Shown here in pieces: positions 11,301 to 23,830 of a stretch of DNA of 64,000 bases. The DNA is taken from positions 2,818,000 through 2,881,999 of the forward strand of contig VZSE01006029.1 of the NCBI GenBank assembly GCA_013398275.1. The letters run 5' to 3'. The position numbers and the translations under genes are program-made. The stretch comes from Promerops cafer. Lineage: Eukaryota; Chordata; Aves; Passeriformes; Nectariniidae. How positions within the stretch are numbered: position 1 is the stretch's first letter; each line of letters begins with the position of its first letter. The notes under the pieces were generated by a model. The model had not been told where the DNA came from. It ran no database searches and was given only the letters and a program-made list of their open reading frames with translations.

Positions 11301-11912
11301 TGCAAGGAGTTCTTGCAACTGGCAAAGCTGGATCTTTCTGAGGATGGCAACATTGCTCCAGGAGACAAGAAAGAGCTGGATGAGAACCATTTGCTTGCGA
11401 AGAAGTATGGAGGCTTCATGAAAAGATATGGGGGGTTCATGAAGAAAATGGATGAGCTCTATCGGGCAGAACCAGAGGATGAAGCTAATGGAGGGGAAAT
11501 CCTGGCTAAGAGGTATGGAGGGTTTATGAAGAAAGACTCGGATGACGATGCCCTTGCGAACTCCTCTGATCTGCTGAAGGAGCTTCTGGGAACAGGCGAT
11601 AACCCTGAAGCGGCGCACTATCGAGAGATAAATGAAAACGACGGCGATGTCAGCAAAAGATATGGAGGCTTCATGAGGAGCATAAAGCGCAGCCCTGAAT
11701 TGGAAGATGAGGCCAAAGAGCTGCAAAAGAGATACGGTGGCTTCATGAGAAGAGTGGGCAGGCCAGAGTGGTGGCTGGATTACCAGAAACGATATGGTGG
11801 GTTCCTTAAGCGCTTTGCCGACTCCATCCTCCCTTCAGAAGAAGATGGGGAAACTTACTCCAAAGAAGTCCCAGAGATGGAAAAGAGATATGGTGGTTTT
11901 ATGAGATTTTAA
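8250..11912 (+). CDS. PENK: Proenkephalin-A precursor (two coding exons, 267 aa)
   Basis: The coding sequence joins 8250-8387 and 11247-11912 across a phase-0 intron. The product is the secreted opioid precursor cleaved in neuroendocrine granules to enkephalins that act on delta and mu receptors. Residues 1-24 form a signal peptide. Synenkephalin follows with six cysteines (26, 30, 33, 48, 52, 65), the family pattern for granule sorting. Seven opioid units are visible: Met-enkephalin at 100-104, 107-111, 136-140 and 209-213; the octapeptide YGGFMRSI at 185-192; Leu-enkephalin at 229-233; and the C-terminal heptapeptide YGGFMRF at 261-267. Most are bracketed by Lys-Arg, Lys-Lys or Arg-Arg. The total of 267 residues equals the human length. 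Unusual points are Lys-Lys rather than Lys-Arg before the first unit (98-99), and Ser-Ile replacing the mammalian Gly-Leu in the octapeptide. Identification is unambiguous. Confidence 0.98.
8388..11246 (+). other. PENK: PENK intron between coding exons
   Basis: A 2,859-bp GT-AG intron (GTAAGC donor, TTTTTCAG acceptor). The first ~600 bases belong to the CpG island; the rest is AT-rich and holds an ATATA-rich stretch near 9838-9892. No exon, repeat family or structured element was recognised inside. The human counterpart is of similar scale. Confidence 0.85.
11247..11912 (+). other. PENK: PENK main coding exon (all enkephalin units)
   Basis: The exon continues in phase 0 from residue 47 and encodes the rest of the precursor, ending in YGGFMRF and TAA at 11910-11912. 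It contains three synenkephalin cysteines and all seven opioid units, as in other vertebrate PENK genes where one large terminal exon carries every peptide. The spacers are acidic, and the WWLDYQ spacer between units five and six matches the family. The exon continues into the 3' untranslated region. Confidence 0.97.
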
Positions 11913-12225
11913 TACCTTTCCCTTTATCCCTTTTGTCCTAAATGAGAAAGACTGCCTTATTTGTCATAACTTATTGTAACGTGTTGCTTGTACTGTACAG
12001 TTTTTTACTGTCCTTGGTTAATGATGCAAACTGCAATTTGTTGTTTCAGATTCCGTGTTCTTTCAAGTCAAATAACTAATTTCTGGTTTAGTCAAGTTTC
12101 AGTCTGTATTGTAATTTCCATGCTAGAACTATTTTGATTACTGTATTCGTTTTCTTTAAAGAGGAACTACATCTACAGTAGAGTTGCTTAACTGTACATA
12201 CAATAAATTCTTCATCCTAACTGCA
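11913..12225 (+). other. PENK: PENK 3' untranslated region
   Basis: AT-rich sequence after the TAA, reaching a canonical AATAAA at 12202-12207. Cleavage would be expected roughly 15-25 bases further on. A second AATAAA-type cluster lies near 12400, so a longer 3' end is possible. Confidence 0.75.
12202..12207 (+). terminator. PENK: PENK polyadenylation signal AATAAA
   Basis: First canonical AATAAA after the stop codon, 290 bases downstream, in an AT-rich context. It implies a 3' untranslated region of about 310 bases, similar in size to mammalian PENK. Confidence 0.75.
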
Positions 12226-12259
12226 AAAATTCTGAAGTGCTATTTTTTTCTCTCATGTG

Positions 12260-14470
12260 TAATCAAATATCATCTCAATTTCTCTTTAAGCCATCAGAGC
12301 AATGCCAACCTTTTTTTCTGTAATTACAGAATTTGTAGTGCACACACAACAGTTGAAATATACTTTTGTCTTTAGTTTTCTGTTTCTTAGAACACTAGAA
12401 TAATAAATAATTTTAATCAGTTAACAGAATAAATATTTAAAGCCTAAATTTATAATTTATAGTGTTCAACAATAACACTAAAAAAAGAAAAATCACAAGT
12501 GTGTTTGACTTTAAGCACTAAAATAATTTCTCCAGTGTACAACACAGTGATATGTTTGATTAGTTGTAGCGTTGGTATACATCCAATAAAGGACTGTACA
12601 CTTGCCCTTACAATAATAAACATTAATTTAAAAAGTGGTAAGATAGTTTGTGCAAAATAAACATGACCCAAAACTGCATAAAAATACCTGATTTTGCAGG
12701 GCACCTGACAAATGCTTTTACATGGAATAGCTTTGTGTTTGATTCCTCAGCTGCTGTAAATCACTTTGGCACAACTGAAATATAGGAAACTGCTGGTCAG
12801 ACTTCTCTGTTTCAAACAAAGGCAGTATAAGTAAATCTGAGAACAAACAGAAAAGCAAACACTAACTTTACAATTTACACAGGTGGCACTTACATCAAAG
12901 GCCAGATCCCATCCCAGTGTACAACTCCTTCCATAATTCTGACTGTCCCCCACTATTCCTAGTCTGTGAGTAGATTTCCCCTACCTACTAGTTACTGGTC
13001 ACTTCCCACCTAAATTAACATGATGAAAATTGCCTTGACCATGGCACCACCTAAAACCCTTTGCATTCAGCATCTGTATTTCAGTTTTGCACAGTACTAC
13101 CTATTTACAAAAAGGGCAAACTAATGGTCTGACTTTTCTTAAATTTCAAGGCAATGGAATTGTCTAGGTACTCATGACTTGTAAAAATTAGGATGTGTTT
13201 CAAAACGCACTTGAAGACCTCATCACATACAATTAGTTATGATGATTTTAAGCTTGGCCGTTAGAGGATGGTATAGGTGGTCTGAAGTGGTCAAAATCCT
13301 GCTGAAGGCTTGATCAAGTATAAGGCATTCCTTTTCCTTCAGTAAAAAACAGGGCATCTGTTTTCCTTTTCCTGCTGTACAGAATAGATAATACAAAATT
13401 GTGAAATCCAGAAAATTCAGGTGGCTGGAGAAGCTCCATGGCCTCTTCAGGATTCAGTTGTGTTCCCTATCACCTTTCTGTAGAGTTCTTCAAGATGCCA
13501 CCAGCCACAGGAAAAGTCTTCCCATTCTTTCCTCCATTGCACCTGCCCATAGTGGCTGGAAAACACACATCACCTGAGTGGTTTCATCCACAAGAACCCA
13601 GGTTGTGCACATTAGGGCTGTTCTGGAGCACAAATCCACACATGGGATACAGCCATCAGCAACAGGTTTGCTTTAAACATACACTCCAGGAAGAACTAAA
13701 ATGACATCCTTAATATTTCACTTCAATATTTAGTCACTTCTTTTCCCTAAAAAGTTACTCACCTGTAATTTAGCCAAAGAGTTGTTGGCTAAACAACTCT
13801 TGTTGGCCTTCAAACTAAAACAAGCATTGGTGTACCTGATGTTGCAAACAGTTTACCAGTTGTTCTTACCCATCCTTCACAGTTAACAAAACTTGGTAAT
13901 TTAACAAGGAATAAAACTCCCAGATCTCAAGAGCTCTAGTATGTATATTGAAGAATGAAATGTTTTGATCGAATAAACCTTTAAATTTATATTAATACAA
14001 CACCTTTGCCATCATCTTTGTTGCCTTTTGAGCCCTAAAATCAAGAGCCAAACAAGGTTAGGTGATAAAATGCGGTTATGATTTTAATGAAGGTCCCTCC
14101 AGGTGCACAACACGCTGAAATACACACGAAAAATGCCCCAAAGATGCACACATGATATAGGGCACATAGAGTTTTTTAAGTTTAGAAAATTAGCATAATT
14201 GACAAGAGTCCCCAGTTAGAAACACAGGTGATGAAGTAATTCCCCCCCTTGGTTCCACCCCTTCTGAAGCCCACCTTCCTTGCTAGTTGTTTATGGGAAA
14301 GTGTCTTGGGAGGATGTCTTGACCTTGATTCCCATTAGAAGAGAGATTAGAACAGGCCCTCAGGAATTTGTTCGTCTAATAGGAACAGTACTGAAGTTAA
14401 GTAACTGTGTATCTATATAATAACAGTCTACAGAGCTATGAATATATATGAACAATATATATAAAATGAA
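12260..14470. other. Intergenic, no gene recognised
   Basis: AT-rich sequence between PENK and a CR1 element. The longest open frame (88 codons at 13438-13704) has no family resemblance and no splice context. I see no repeats beyond short A/T tracts. Confidence 0.6.
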
Positions 14471-14479
14471 AAATCATTT

Positions 14480-15590
14480 TGGCATAACCTTCCATGGCAT
14501 ACTCCTGCAAAAGCTGGCAGCCCACATCTTGGACAGGTACACTCTTCACTGGGTTAAGAACTGTCTGGTTGGCCAGACCCAGGGAGTGGTGGTGCTGCAT
14601 CCAGTTGGCATCCCGTCATTAGTGGGGTCCCCCAGGGGTCAGTGCTGGGGCCAGTCCTGTTTAATATCTTCACTGATGATCTGGAGGAGGGGATTGAATC
14701 TACCATCAGCAGATTCACGGATGACTCTGAGCTGGGTGCAAGTGTCAATCTGCTGGAGGGTAGGAGGGCTCTGCAGAGGGACCTGGACAGGCTGGATAGA
14801 CAGGCAGAGTCCAACCATACGAGGTTTAACAAGTCCAAGTGCCGGGTCCTGCGCTTTGGCCGCAACAACCTCCTGCAGTGCTACAGGCTGGGGACAGAGT
14901 GGCTGGACACCAGCCTGGCAGAAAAGGACCTGGAGGCTCTGGTTGACAGCTTCTGAACGTGAGCCAGCAGTGTTCCCACGTGGCCAGGATGGTCAGTGGC
15001 ATCCTGGCCATTGAAGTGTGGCCAGCAGGACCGGGGCAGGAATTGTCCCTCTGTACTGAGCACTGGTGAGGCCACACCTTGAGTCCTTGTCCAGTTCTGA
15101 GCCTCTCAGTTCAGGAAGGACTTTGTGGTGCTGGGATGTGTCCAGAGAAGTGCAACAAAGCTGGTGAAGGGTCTGGTGTACAAGTCTGATGAGCATCTGA
15201 GGGAGCTGGGGTTGTTTAACCTGAAGAAAAGGAGTCTCAGGGGAAACTTTATTGCTCTCTACAACTCCCTAAAAGGAGACTGTAGCCAGGTGGGGCTCAG
15301 CCTCTTCTCCAAGGCAGCCAGCAACGGGACACAAGAATATAGTCTTAAGGTGCACCAGGGGAGGTTTAGATTGGATGTTAGGAAGAATTTCTTTACAGAA
15401 AGGGCAATTAGACATTAGAATGGGCTGCCCAGGAAGGTGGTGGAGTCACCATCCCTGGAGGTGTTTAAGGAAAGACTGGATGTGGCACTCTGTGCCATGG
15501 TGTAGTTGACATGCTGGTGTTGGGTCACAGGCTGGACTCAGTGATCTCAGAGGTCTTTTCTAACCTAATTGATTCTTTGAATTTATCTAG
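14480..15590 (+). mobile_element. CR1 LINE fragment, 3' part of reverse transcriptase to 3' tail, degraded
   Basis: The conceptual translation follows the CR1 ORF2 pattern through three reading frames. A QKLAAH-type segment near 14505 comes first, then the LGPVLFNIF motif near 14645. An RT active-site region follows that reads FTDD where CR1 normally has FADD. Next is the LDRLDRQAESN-type segment, and near 15140 the QRSATKLVKGL segment leading to FRLDVRKNFFTERA. The 3' end near 15420-15585 has the familiar pattern GGTGGTGGAGTCACCATCCC and ends in a CR1-like tail (GATTCTTTGA). Two frameshifts and internal stops show that it is inactive. The 5' end is truncated, as is usual for CR1. Confidence 0.92.
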
Positions 15591-15599
15591 AAAAACTAA

Positions 15600-18500
15600 A
15601 GCACTTGGTACAAACATCTGACTGGGATACATGCATGCAATCCAAAACTGGAGTCAGGCCACCCGGAGCAGAGTAAGTCTCTTCCAAGGCTGAACAGATA
15701 GGAGGCAATGTGTGTGGAAGGGAGATGTGACTTTGATTCTCAGAATTAAATAATAAAACTGAATAGTCTCCATTCCTTCCCTTATAACTGAAAATATCTC
15801 CAGTCACACACTTTCTTGCTTTAGTAATTACAATTTAAAAGATGTGTAATTAGAATAAGATCTAATTTCTTCTGTTGATGTGGAATTTCTTATTTTATAA
15901 CTTTCAGTTATGCCATCATTCAGCCCCTCTTTAACTCTAAAGTGTTCTAACATTTTCAGTAATTAACATTTCAGATTAAATCAGCTGAAAATATGCCAGT
16001 GAATCAATCAAGGTTCCCTGAATCACAAATCAAAAATAGGGTTGAAGATAGGATCTGCTTAGCTGGGAGATGAAAAAAGGCATCTCCCTCTCATTCCAAG
16101 TTCTGAAAGGCTCCACTAATTTTCCCCTTACAATACATTCCTAGAACTATCACTTCATCAGAAGATTATTGAAATAGCTGTATTGCTTTATATAAATAAA
16201 AGCAGAGAGGAGGAAAGCCTGATGTCTAGAAATAAAATTAATTGCAAGAGTATTCTGAAGAAAGAAATGTCATTCTGAGACCAAAACCAGGATTCTACAT
16301 TTCCTTTTTCTGGCTTTTATCATTGTTCCAGAATAGAATCATTGGTCTGAATATTGAGTAAGTATAAAAAAAATTAATATGAACAATGCATGCTGGAAGG
16401 GTCCGGACCAGTCAAAGAGATTAATGCCTCTGCATTAGGAACAAAAGGGGAAAAAAGATAGTCTAATTGAGGTTAGACAAGGATGATTGGGCTTTTTAAT
16501 AGGAACTAATTACAGGAAGGAACAACAAAAGAAAAAGTATTTCCTGAACTAAATGAAGTTCACATACAGGAGAGAGACACAAGCTGATGAATACAGTGAT
16601 TTCTGAATACCAAACTGCTTGCAGCTGAAGCTCTGCCTGAAAACCTAATCTTAAATCTTGGGATAATGAGCAAAGGCCATAAATCTATTTCCACATTTCA
16701 GCTGAACTTGGCATATTCTGTGAGCTGAAATATGCAGAGCATAACTTTGAATTTCCTGTTTGTTTATTTCTGGTAGATTAAAATATAGTATGATAGATAA
16801 TAAATATAAATAACTACAAGGTTATTATTGCAATCATTAATTTGTAATTATTTCTAAATAGTTACAATAATTTACTTTATAATTGTCTATAACTATATCA
16901 TAAATACAAGTAATTATAACATCTAATGTTGTTAGCTGTTTCAGATAATGTTTCCCAAGATAGAATCTTTAGAACAGAAACATGTTCTAATTTAATATAC
17001 TGAAATAAGTATTATTATACTGTGCTCAACAGAGACTCTAAATATGCACTGGCTCATTTTAATTCTGAAGGGAACTTAATTAAGAAGAACCTAAATTTTC
17101 AGTTTATGGTATATAAGGGTCTCTCATAAAGAGTGGTTTTGGAGGCCTACGTGTAAGGCACAATGACAAATTCATAGGACAGCTCTGTAAATTATGTATA
17201 CATCTCAGTTCTTCAGAAAGTTTTCCTTGTAGCTTTCTTCCTCAAGCACTACAGCAATCAGCTGGACACAAAAAACAAAATTCCTTTTTATACCAACAAG
17301 ACCATGCTAGAATTTTCAACTTAAAAGGCAAACGAATGGTAAAGTTTTCTGACTCTGGGTTGCTGTGAGAATGAAGAAATTCCTGGAACAGGCTAGCTGG
17401 CCCTGAAAGCTGTGACATCCCAAGGAGCATACTGTATTTCTGGTCTTTTAAAGCAGTAAAGAGGGATCTTAAAAATCACACAGAGAACAGTGTAACCACT
17501 TCCCTATCAGAGTCATAATGCTTCCATCCTTCTCTTCAATTCCCAACAAGATGAGAGATTCAAGCCTCACCAGTGTGACTCCTCTACATGACTAAACTTT
17601 GCAGTCTGGTCTCTTTCTCCAGCAGCAGACGCTTTGGAAGTTCACAGACTTCATTTCTTCCACTCCCTTTGAAATCCTACTACCTCTTGCAGAAATCCCT
17701 TTGTCAGCCTCCACTCACAGCCTTGGATTTAATTTCACCACCCACCACACTGAGGTTTGCTTTCTGACCCAAACCATAAAAGACTACTTTAATTGGAGAG
17801 TGACTGAAACCTTCAGTTCCAGCTGCTAGCTGTGGAAGTTAGGTGGCTGCTCATAGATTTATTGCTTTTAGCATTTTGATAATAATTCTTTGCTCCCTGC
17901 AGTATTAAAAATTGTTCTATGTGTCAACAGGAATACACTGGCTACATCAAACCTGTATCATACCTGCATTTCATTCCATCATACCTATATTGCAGGTACA
18001 CTATTACACTATTCCATCCACCTGAGAAGGATAGGGAGTCACCATGAGCATAGCTGTAAGCAAGGAATAGGGCAGCAAAGTCAGCTGTAAATCATTAATC
18101 CGAGCATTCAATTACTAATCCCATCAGCCTCATGTAAAGCATTTAAACTGACAGTTGTGTATCCAATTAACTGTTGCTATAGAAAATGAAAATGCTTAGA
18201 GGTGTTTGACAGAATCTTTACTGGCCCAGCAGGGATTTAGACTGAATTTGTTTAATTAGATTGTGACTTTACCTAAATTGATCATTTACTGTAATCCTTG
18301 CTGAAACCATGGAGTGAAATCTCTCAAGGTTAAATAGTTGTCACAAAAGCACATCACTCTGCTAAAAGATTAGTTAAAAGCTCTGTGCTGTCCTGTACTG
18401 CTTCCTCAAGGAGAAGGATGGCATTTCCTTACGCACAGATCATGAGTGCTAAACCTTTTCACAGCTGTCCATGTTTGTCAGGACATACATGACCTTTGCC

Positions 18501-21500
18501 TCTTGCCTCTTTGGCATTACTCTGTTTCTCAGCACAATCTTCCCCAGCCCACATGGCTGCTTACAAGAGATCCTGTATTTTCCTACCTTTTAAATGCTTG
18601 CACTGTTTAAATGTATGCACTGACTTGCACTCCAATTGCAGTGAGATCTCTGTGCATTTGTCTGGTCTAAGCTTATCACAATTCCAATCTATATAAAATT
18701 ATAGGATACCAGATTAGGAAAACCACTCCTACACACCTATGAGAATCTGCATCTTAACTTTTAGACTTAATGCCCCGCAAAATATTCTAAAGCACTTCTT
18801 CAGGCAATGCTTTTTTCTTGAGCAGGAGACAATGGCAGCAACAGCACAAATGATAGGCAATTTTGTCTCATAAGAGCGGTTGAAGCAGATAAACCACGTA
18901 AGACTCTCTTAGTACCTATAAACCAGTGTTTTTCAGTCATGACCTGTAGTATAAATGGGTTTTACAGTGGGACTTTCACATTTCTCTGCATTTTCATCTC
19001 TGTAAATAACTAGCTGAGAAGGGCTGAAATTTCAGCTGCACCACATTTCTCTATTTACAAAAATATTATGTGGAAGTATACCTTTTTTATTTTAATTTTT
19101 GTTAATACAGCATAGCTGTCATGCTATGACAGCAATTGACACAGTTAACGTGACAAAGTCATTCTCAGACCATGATTAACCTATTCTTTGCCCATCAACA
19201 GAAGAAAAGCTGTCAGCTTCCATCTGAACAGTCGCAGTGGAAATTAATCAAAGCATAGAACTTCTATGGGAGCCGTTGCATGCTTAAACTTTGTTAACCA
19301 AGCTGTTGATCAGCAGACTGAAGACAGGGGATGTGTTTCACTCCCAGGTATCCATCATACTGAATTTCTCTGTAGTAACTGAGACAACAAGTCTGAAACA
19401 AGGTTCTCAGGCTAGATCTAGAGGTTCAGAAGTAATATCTTCTCCCTGTGGATTCTTCAGAGATCCTTTAGACTCCAGGAGTTTGACCATCACTGCATAA
19501 AACGAATCTTTTCCCAGCATCATGACCATTCAGAACATGTGATGCCTGCAAATGCCTTTTAAACTCACCAACCTCACTGTCCCAGCACCAAACCTTGCGG
19601 GCCCTCGAAAGGCTGAGGTCACTGTGAAGCATGACCGAAATGGCGACAGCATGACAACAAATCTGCTCTACATTCTTTGTGTAAATGTGAATACCATCGT
19701 CATTTCATTTCTCAGTATGTTAATGAGAAGAGCGATTAAATTACTAAATGACCTTAACCTGAGGCAAAATAAATAGGCATAGCAGTGATAAAGATAAATT
19801 CTTAGAGGAAATCCTTTTCCGAATAATATCCGTCACTACTGAAGACATCCCCTCCAGTTCTTGCACTGCTTTGAGGTCTTTTGTGGTTTGCTGGCACTGT
19901 TAGTGTACTCCAGCTCTTCTGGTCTCCTGGTTGCACTTCTTCCTGGGATAATTATTCTTTGGTTAGTGATTTTCAGACTATTTGATTATTCAAGTTCAGC
20001 AGGTGCATTGAGTCACACCTTGAGGAAGCTTCAGCTATTATAAAACAGGAGGTTGTCTGTCAGCCTAAGTGCCCAGACATCCCTCAGCACATCCCCTTTG
20101 TCTTCTGCTCTGTATTGCTGGAGTTCAACGTGCCTAAGCCAACCCAGTCCCTGGTCTCAGAGAGTGGTCTCAGAAAAGGGATACTTCCTGAGCAGGAATA
20201 CCATCTTTCCTTCCCCTTACTATCAGTCTCCCCATAACTACTATTACTGCCCCATCACTGTTAGGCTCTACACCTGCACAGTGACAGTGAATATTGTTTA
20301 GTCAGGCTAAAAGAGATCAGGTTACCCATTTTTGTAGTCCTCAGTATTACCCTCACTTAAATAAGAACTCTTTTTTTTAAGTACACAAGAAAAAATGTAA
20401 ATTATTTATGAGTACATTCAAGTGCCATTATACGTACATGTAAATAAACAACCCATCCTCATAAAATAGTCTAAATACTTGTCATTCAAGTTGAAAGGAG
20501 TTAAAGAGGGTTATTTCAGCCTTTCCATTAATTGGGAGGAAGGGAATACCATCTGACAGGAAGAACTGGTCAGACTACATACAAAATTACTTTGTATGTC
20601 TGACTAACTTAAAGAAGACATAATTCTCCTCCCTGGGTTCTTTTGGGGAATATGATATTTCACTCTGGGAAGTAAAGCCAGTTTTCTACATATGACAGAA
20701 AACTTTATCATTTTGTCCTCTCCTCATTTGCCTAAAATGGTCCTCACAATACCTGTTTTTTCCCTCATGAAGAGCACAGTCAGCAGCAGCTTTTTCCCAA
20801 ACGTTTCACATTTCCAGGGATGCGAGGCTCTGCAGCTTAAATCTTGAGTGTCTTTAGACAGAATAATGACAGGCTTTGTGCTCTGTGCCCTCTTCCTAGG
20901 GAATGTAGCATCAGCTCTGTGTGTTTTCACTGGAATGAAGCAGCAGACAAGCACCGGTGCCCTGCAGCTGGTGCCCTTACACCAGACGTGACTGTAATCT
21001 CACAGATACCACACCTGGATACTGCCAGGCCACAAACCTGGAGCTGCTGAGGCACATACTCCAAGCAGCTTCTCTGTCACAGGGTGGAGTTGCCCTTTGA
21101 CTGACAGGGTAATTACCAACTGGCAGAACATTAAGCAGCTGCAGGGTTAGATGTGGATCCAGGTATGCAACATCTGTGAGGATGGATGCAGCATGCACAG
21201 GCCTGCAGAGGGATCCCTGTGCATCTCCACAGCTCTAGAGCTGCAGTGTCTCTGTAGGCTCACTGTAGGATGGCTTAAATTCATTAGCTAAGGATTTTCT
21301 TTACAGTATTGAAAGTTTTTCTTACATGCCTGTAAGTACAAACCCTCCCATAGCTGCAGTAGCCTATAGTTATCCCCTGGATCATGCTTCAGCAGTATCA
21401 CAACAGCTATCTCATACAGCAGCTACTAATTTTTGGCTCAGTGGAGATTAAATTAGTTTGGCTGACTGTGTGATGAAGTATGTTGAACCAATTAAAAGAA

Positions 21501-23240
21501 AAAAAAAAACAACCATAGGAAAGGAGGTCCTCTGTGCTTCCTACTATTCCTCAGAAAGCAAGGAACTTATGCTTTGATTCAGGATACAAAATCCAAGTTT
21601 TGTGAGCTGGAACTCCTTTTCTTCTTCATTTATAGGGTGTACGGCCACTTCCTGCATATCTCTGATCAACTTCATCTTGAGGTGGGATGACTCAGATGAG
21701 GATGAGGATGAGGCAGGTTCACTGCAGAGTGCGTTGCCTAGTGGGTGCTTCATTGTAGTCCTGAATTTTGGCCAAAGCTGTTAGAAAGTATATGCACAGA
21801 TCCAAGGGACTCACTAAATTTCTGCTGAGGATTTCCATCTGGTAAATTAATAAAACTATTACTTTGATTTCATTTAACATAAGACATAGATATCTGGAGA
21901 GATTTCAGGCCGATGCCTTTGACCTCTATGGATGAGAAGCATGTTTTGACACAGGAAACAACTGGAGCTTTTCCTGCCATTCTGAAAGTTAAAATCATTA
22001 AAACTGGAGAGTTAAGATTGTCACATACACTGTGTAGTAAGGGATTCCCACTTGTCATCTTGTATTCAACACTGGATTACTCTTAAAAGTCAATCACATG
22101 ACAATTCACTATCACAGAAAGACACTATGTGCTTCTTTCTGGGTCCTTATAAACATGGACATTTTGTTTTTATGATATCAATTCGCTAACTTCAACAAAT
22201 ACTAGTGACCTACAGAGAGGTTCTTTTCCTCACCAGCCTTCACCAGTGCTAAACAATTCACCTTTTGAGGAATTTTGTATATTTTTTGTTTCTCCAAATA
22301 TATGAATGCAAATTGTCACATGATTTAAACAACTACATTAATTGTTAGCACTGATATGATATCAAACCATTTTGAATGTCAAATAAAGTTCTTCCATAAA
22401 TTCAGCAGAGACCTAAAGAACTGTTAGACCTTGCAGAAATGCATTTTGCCAGAAAATGTTAAAATATCACTTGTCTTTATTTATCAAAGAATTTGTTTGC
22501 AGCATGTGAATGGCTTATATTGAGTTTTAAAAAGACAAACCCAAGTCATTCAGCTGCCCAGTAAGATAATTATTTATCAAGCACTTTAATAAAGTAATCT
22601 TATTCTACTAAATCCATATTTTTCTTTTTGGCAGTAGAGTTTTAAGTTTTGCATGTTGATAATATATGAATGACTTATTAATATATTGACAAATATTTAA
22701 TAACCATTTATTAAAACCCGCAATTAATAATAATTACCAGTAATTAATAACATATATTTAAAGCATCTATTGCAGCTCAGCAGTGAAAATACTTTTCAAT
22801 ACCATTCATCTCAGCATCTTGCAAGTAAGCATCTTCACATTTTCAGTAACAAAAAGTATTGATCAATGTATAATCCACTAGAAATATTCAAAAGGTCCAG
22901 CTGGCTTGAGGACAAGCGTAATTCTCTAACCCTAATCTTTACTACCAATCAAAAGGCCAATAAAATGAATTATACTTACAATTACTATGCACGGCCATTG
23001 GCAGCCGTGACATTTTCATGCATCAAACAAGCATATACTCACTGAAATACTGTCAACTTTATCACCTTGACAATTGCAAGTAGGCCAGAGGATTTATACC
23101 ATGAGAAAACCTCTGCTAAATCCCTCACTACATGGGTAGATTTTAGCATATGTTTTTGACTGATTCTTATGCACATAAAAAAGCATAGTGAATTATTTTA
23201 ATAGACTTGCCTGGTAGACTTGATAGGCCTAATTTTACAT
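15600..23240. other. Intergenic, no gene recognised
   Basis: About 7.6 kb of AT-rich sequence. Open frames are under 85 codons and resemble chance frames. An extremely A/T-rich patch lies near 16780-16920. I could not identify exons, RNA genes or further mobile elements. Confidence 0.55.
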
Positions 23241-23245
23241 GCCTC

Positions 23246-23825
23246 TGTGTTGGTTTTGGCTGGAGTAGTTTTCTTCACAGTGCCTGATTTGGGGCTTGGT
23301 TTTGGCTTTTTGTGCTGAAGGGGGGGTTGATAATGTGGAGATGTTTTTGTTGCTGCCAAGCAGGACTTACACAGAGCCAAGGCCTTTTCTGCTTCTCCTG
23401 CTGCCATGAGTGTATGGGAGTGCATGGGAGGCTGGGAGAAGACACAGCCAGGACAGGTGACCCCAACTGACCAAGGAGATATTCCAGACGTTATGGCATC
23501 ATGTCCAGTATACAATGTGGGGAGAAGAAGGAGGAAGGGGGCCTTTGGAGTGATGGCATTTGTTTTCCTGGGGAATCATTACACATGATGGGGCCCTGCT
23601 GTCCCAAAGATGGCCGAACACCTGCTTGCCCATGGGAAACAGTGAATTAATTCCTTCTTTTCCTTTGCTTGCTTTGCTTGAAAGCTTTTGCTTTCCATAT
23701 TAAACTGTCTTTATCTCACTAGTTTTCTAGTTTCTGCACTCCAAGTTCTCTCCCTGATCTCATTCACGGGGAGTGAGCAAAAAGCTGGATGGGGCTTGGT
23801 TGATGCCTGGGGTTAAACCACAACA
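23246..23825 (+). mobile_element. Solo LTR of an avian endogenous retrovirus (ERVL/class III-like)
   Basis: A 580-bp element that begins TGTGTTGGTTTTGGCTGG and ends GGTTAAACCACAACA, the terminal pattern of a common bird ERVL-type LTR. Inside it has a GACCCCAACTGACCAA block, a weak TATA-like GTATACA near 23509, and ATTAAACTGTCTTTATCTCA near 23700, which fits an LTR polyadenylation region. It is flanked by GCCTC at 23241-23245 and ACCTC at 23826-23830, a 5-bp target-site duplication with one mismatch, as expected for class III elements. No internal retroviral genes or second LTR were found. It therefore appears to be a recombined solo copy. Confidence 0.85.
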
Positions 23826-23830
23826 ACCTC

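Noticed and set aside
11256..11726. 156-codon minus-strand frame opposite the PENK coding exon
   Set aside because: It is a shadow of the strongly constrained PENK frame, with no family resemblance of its own.
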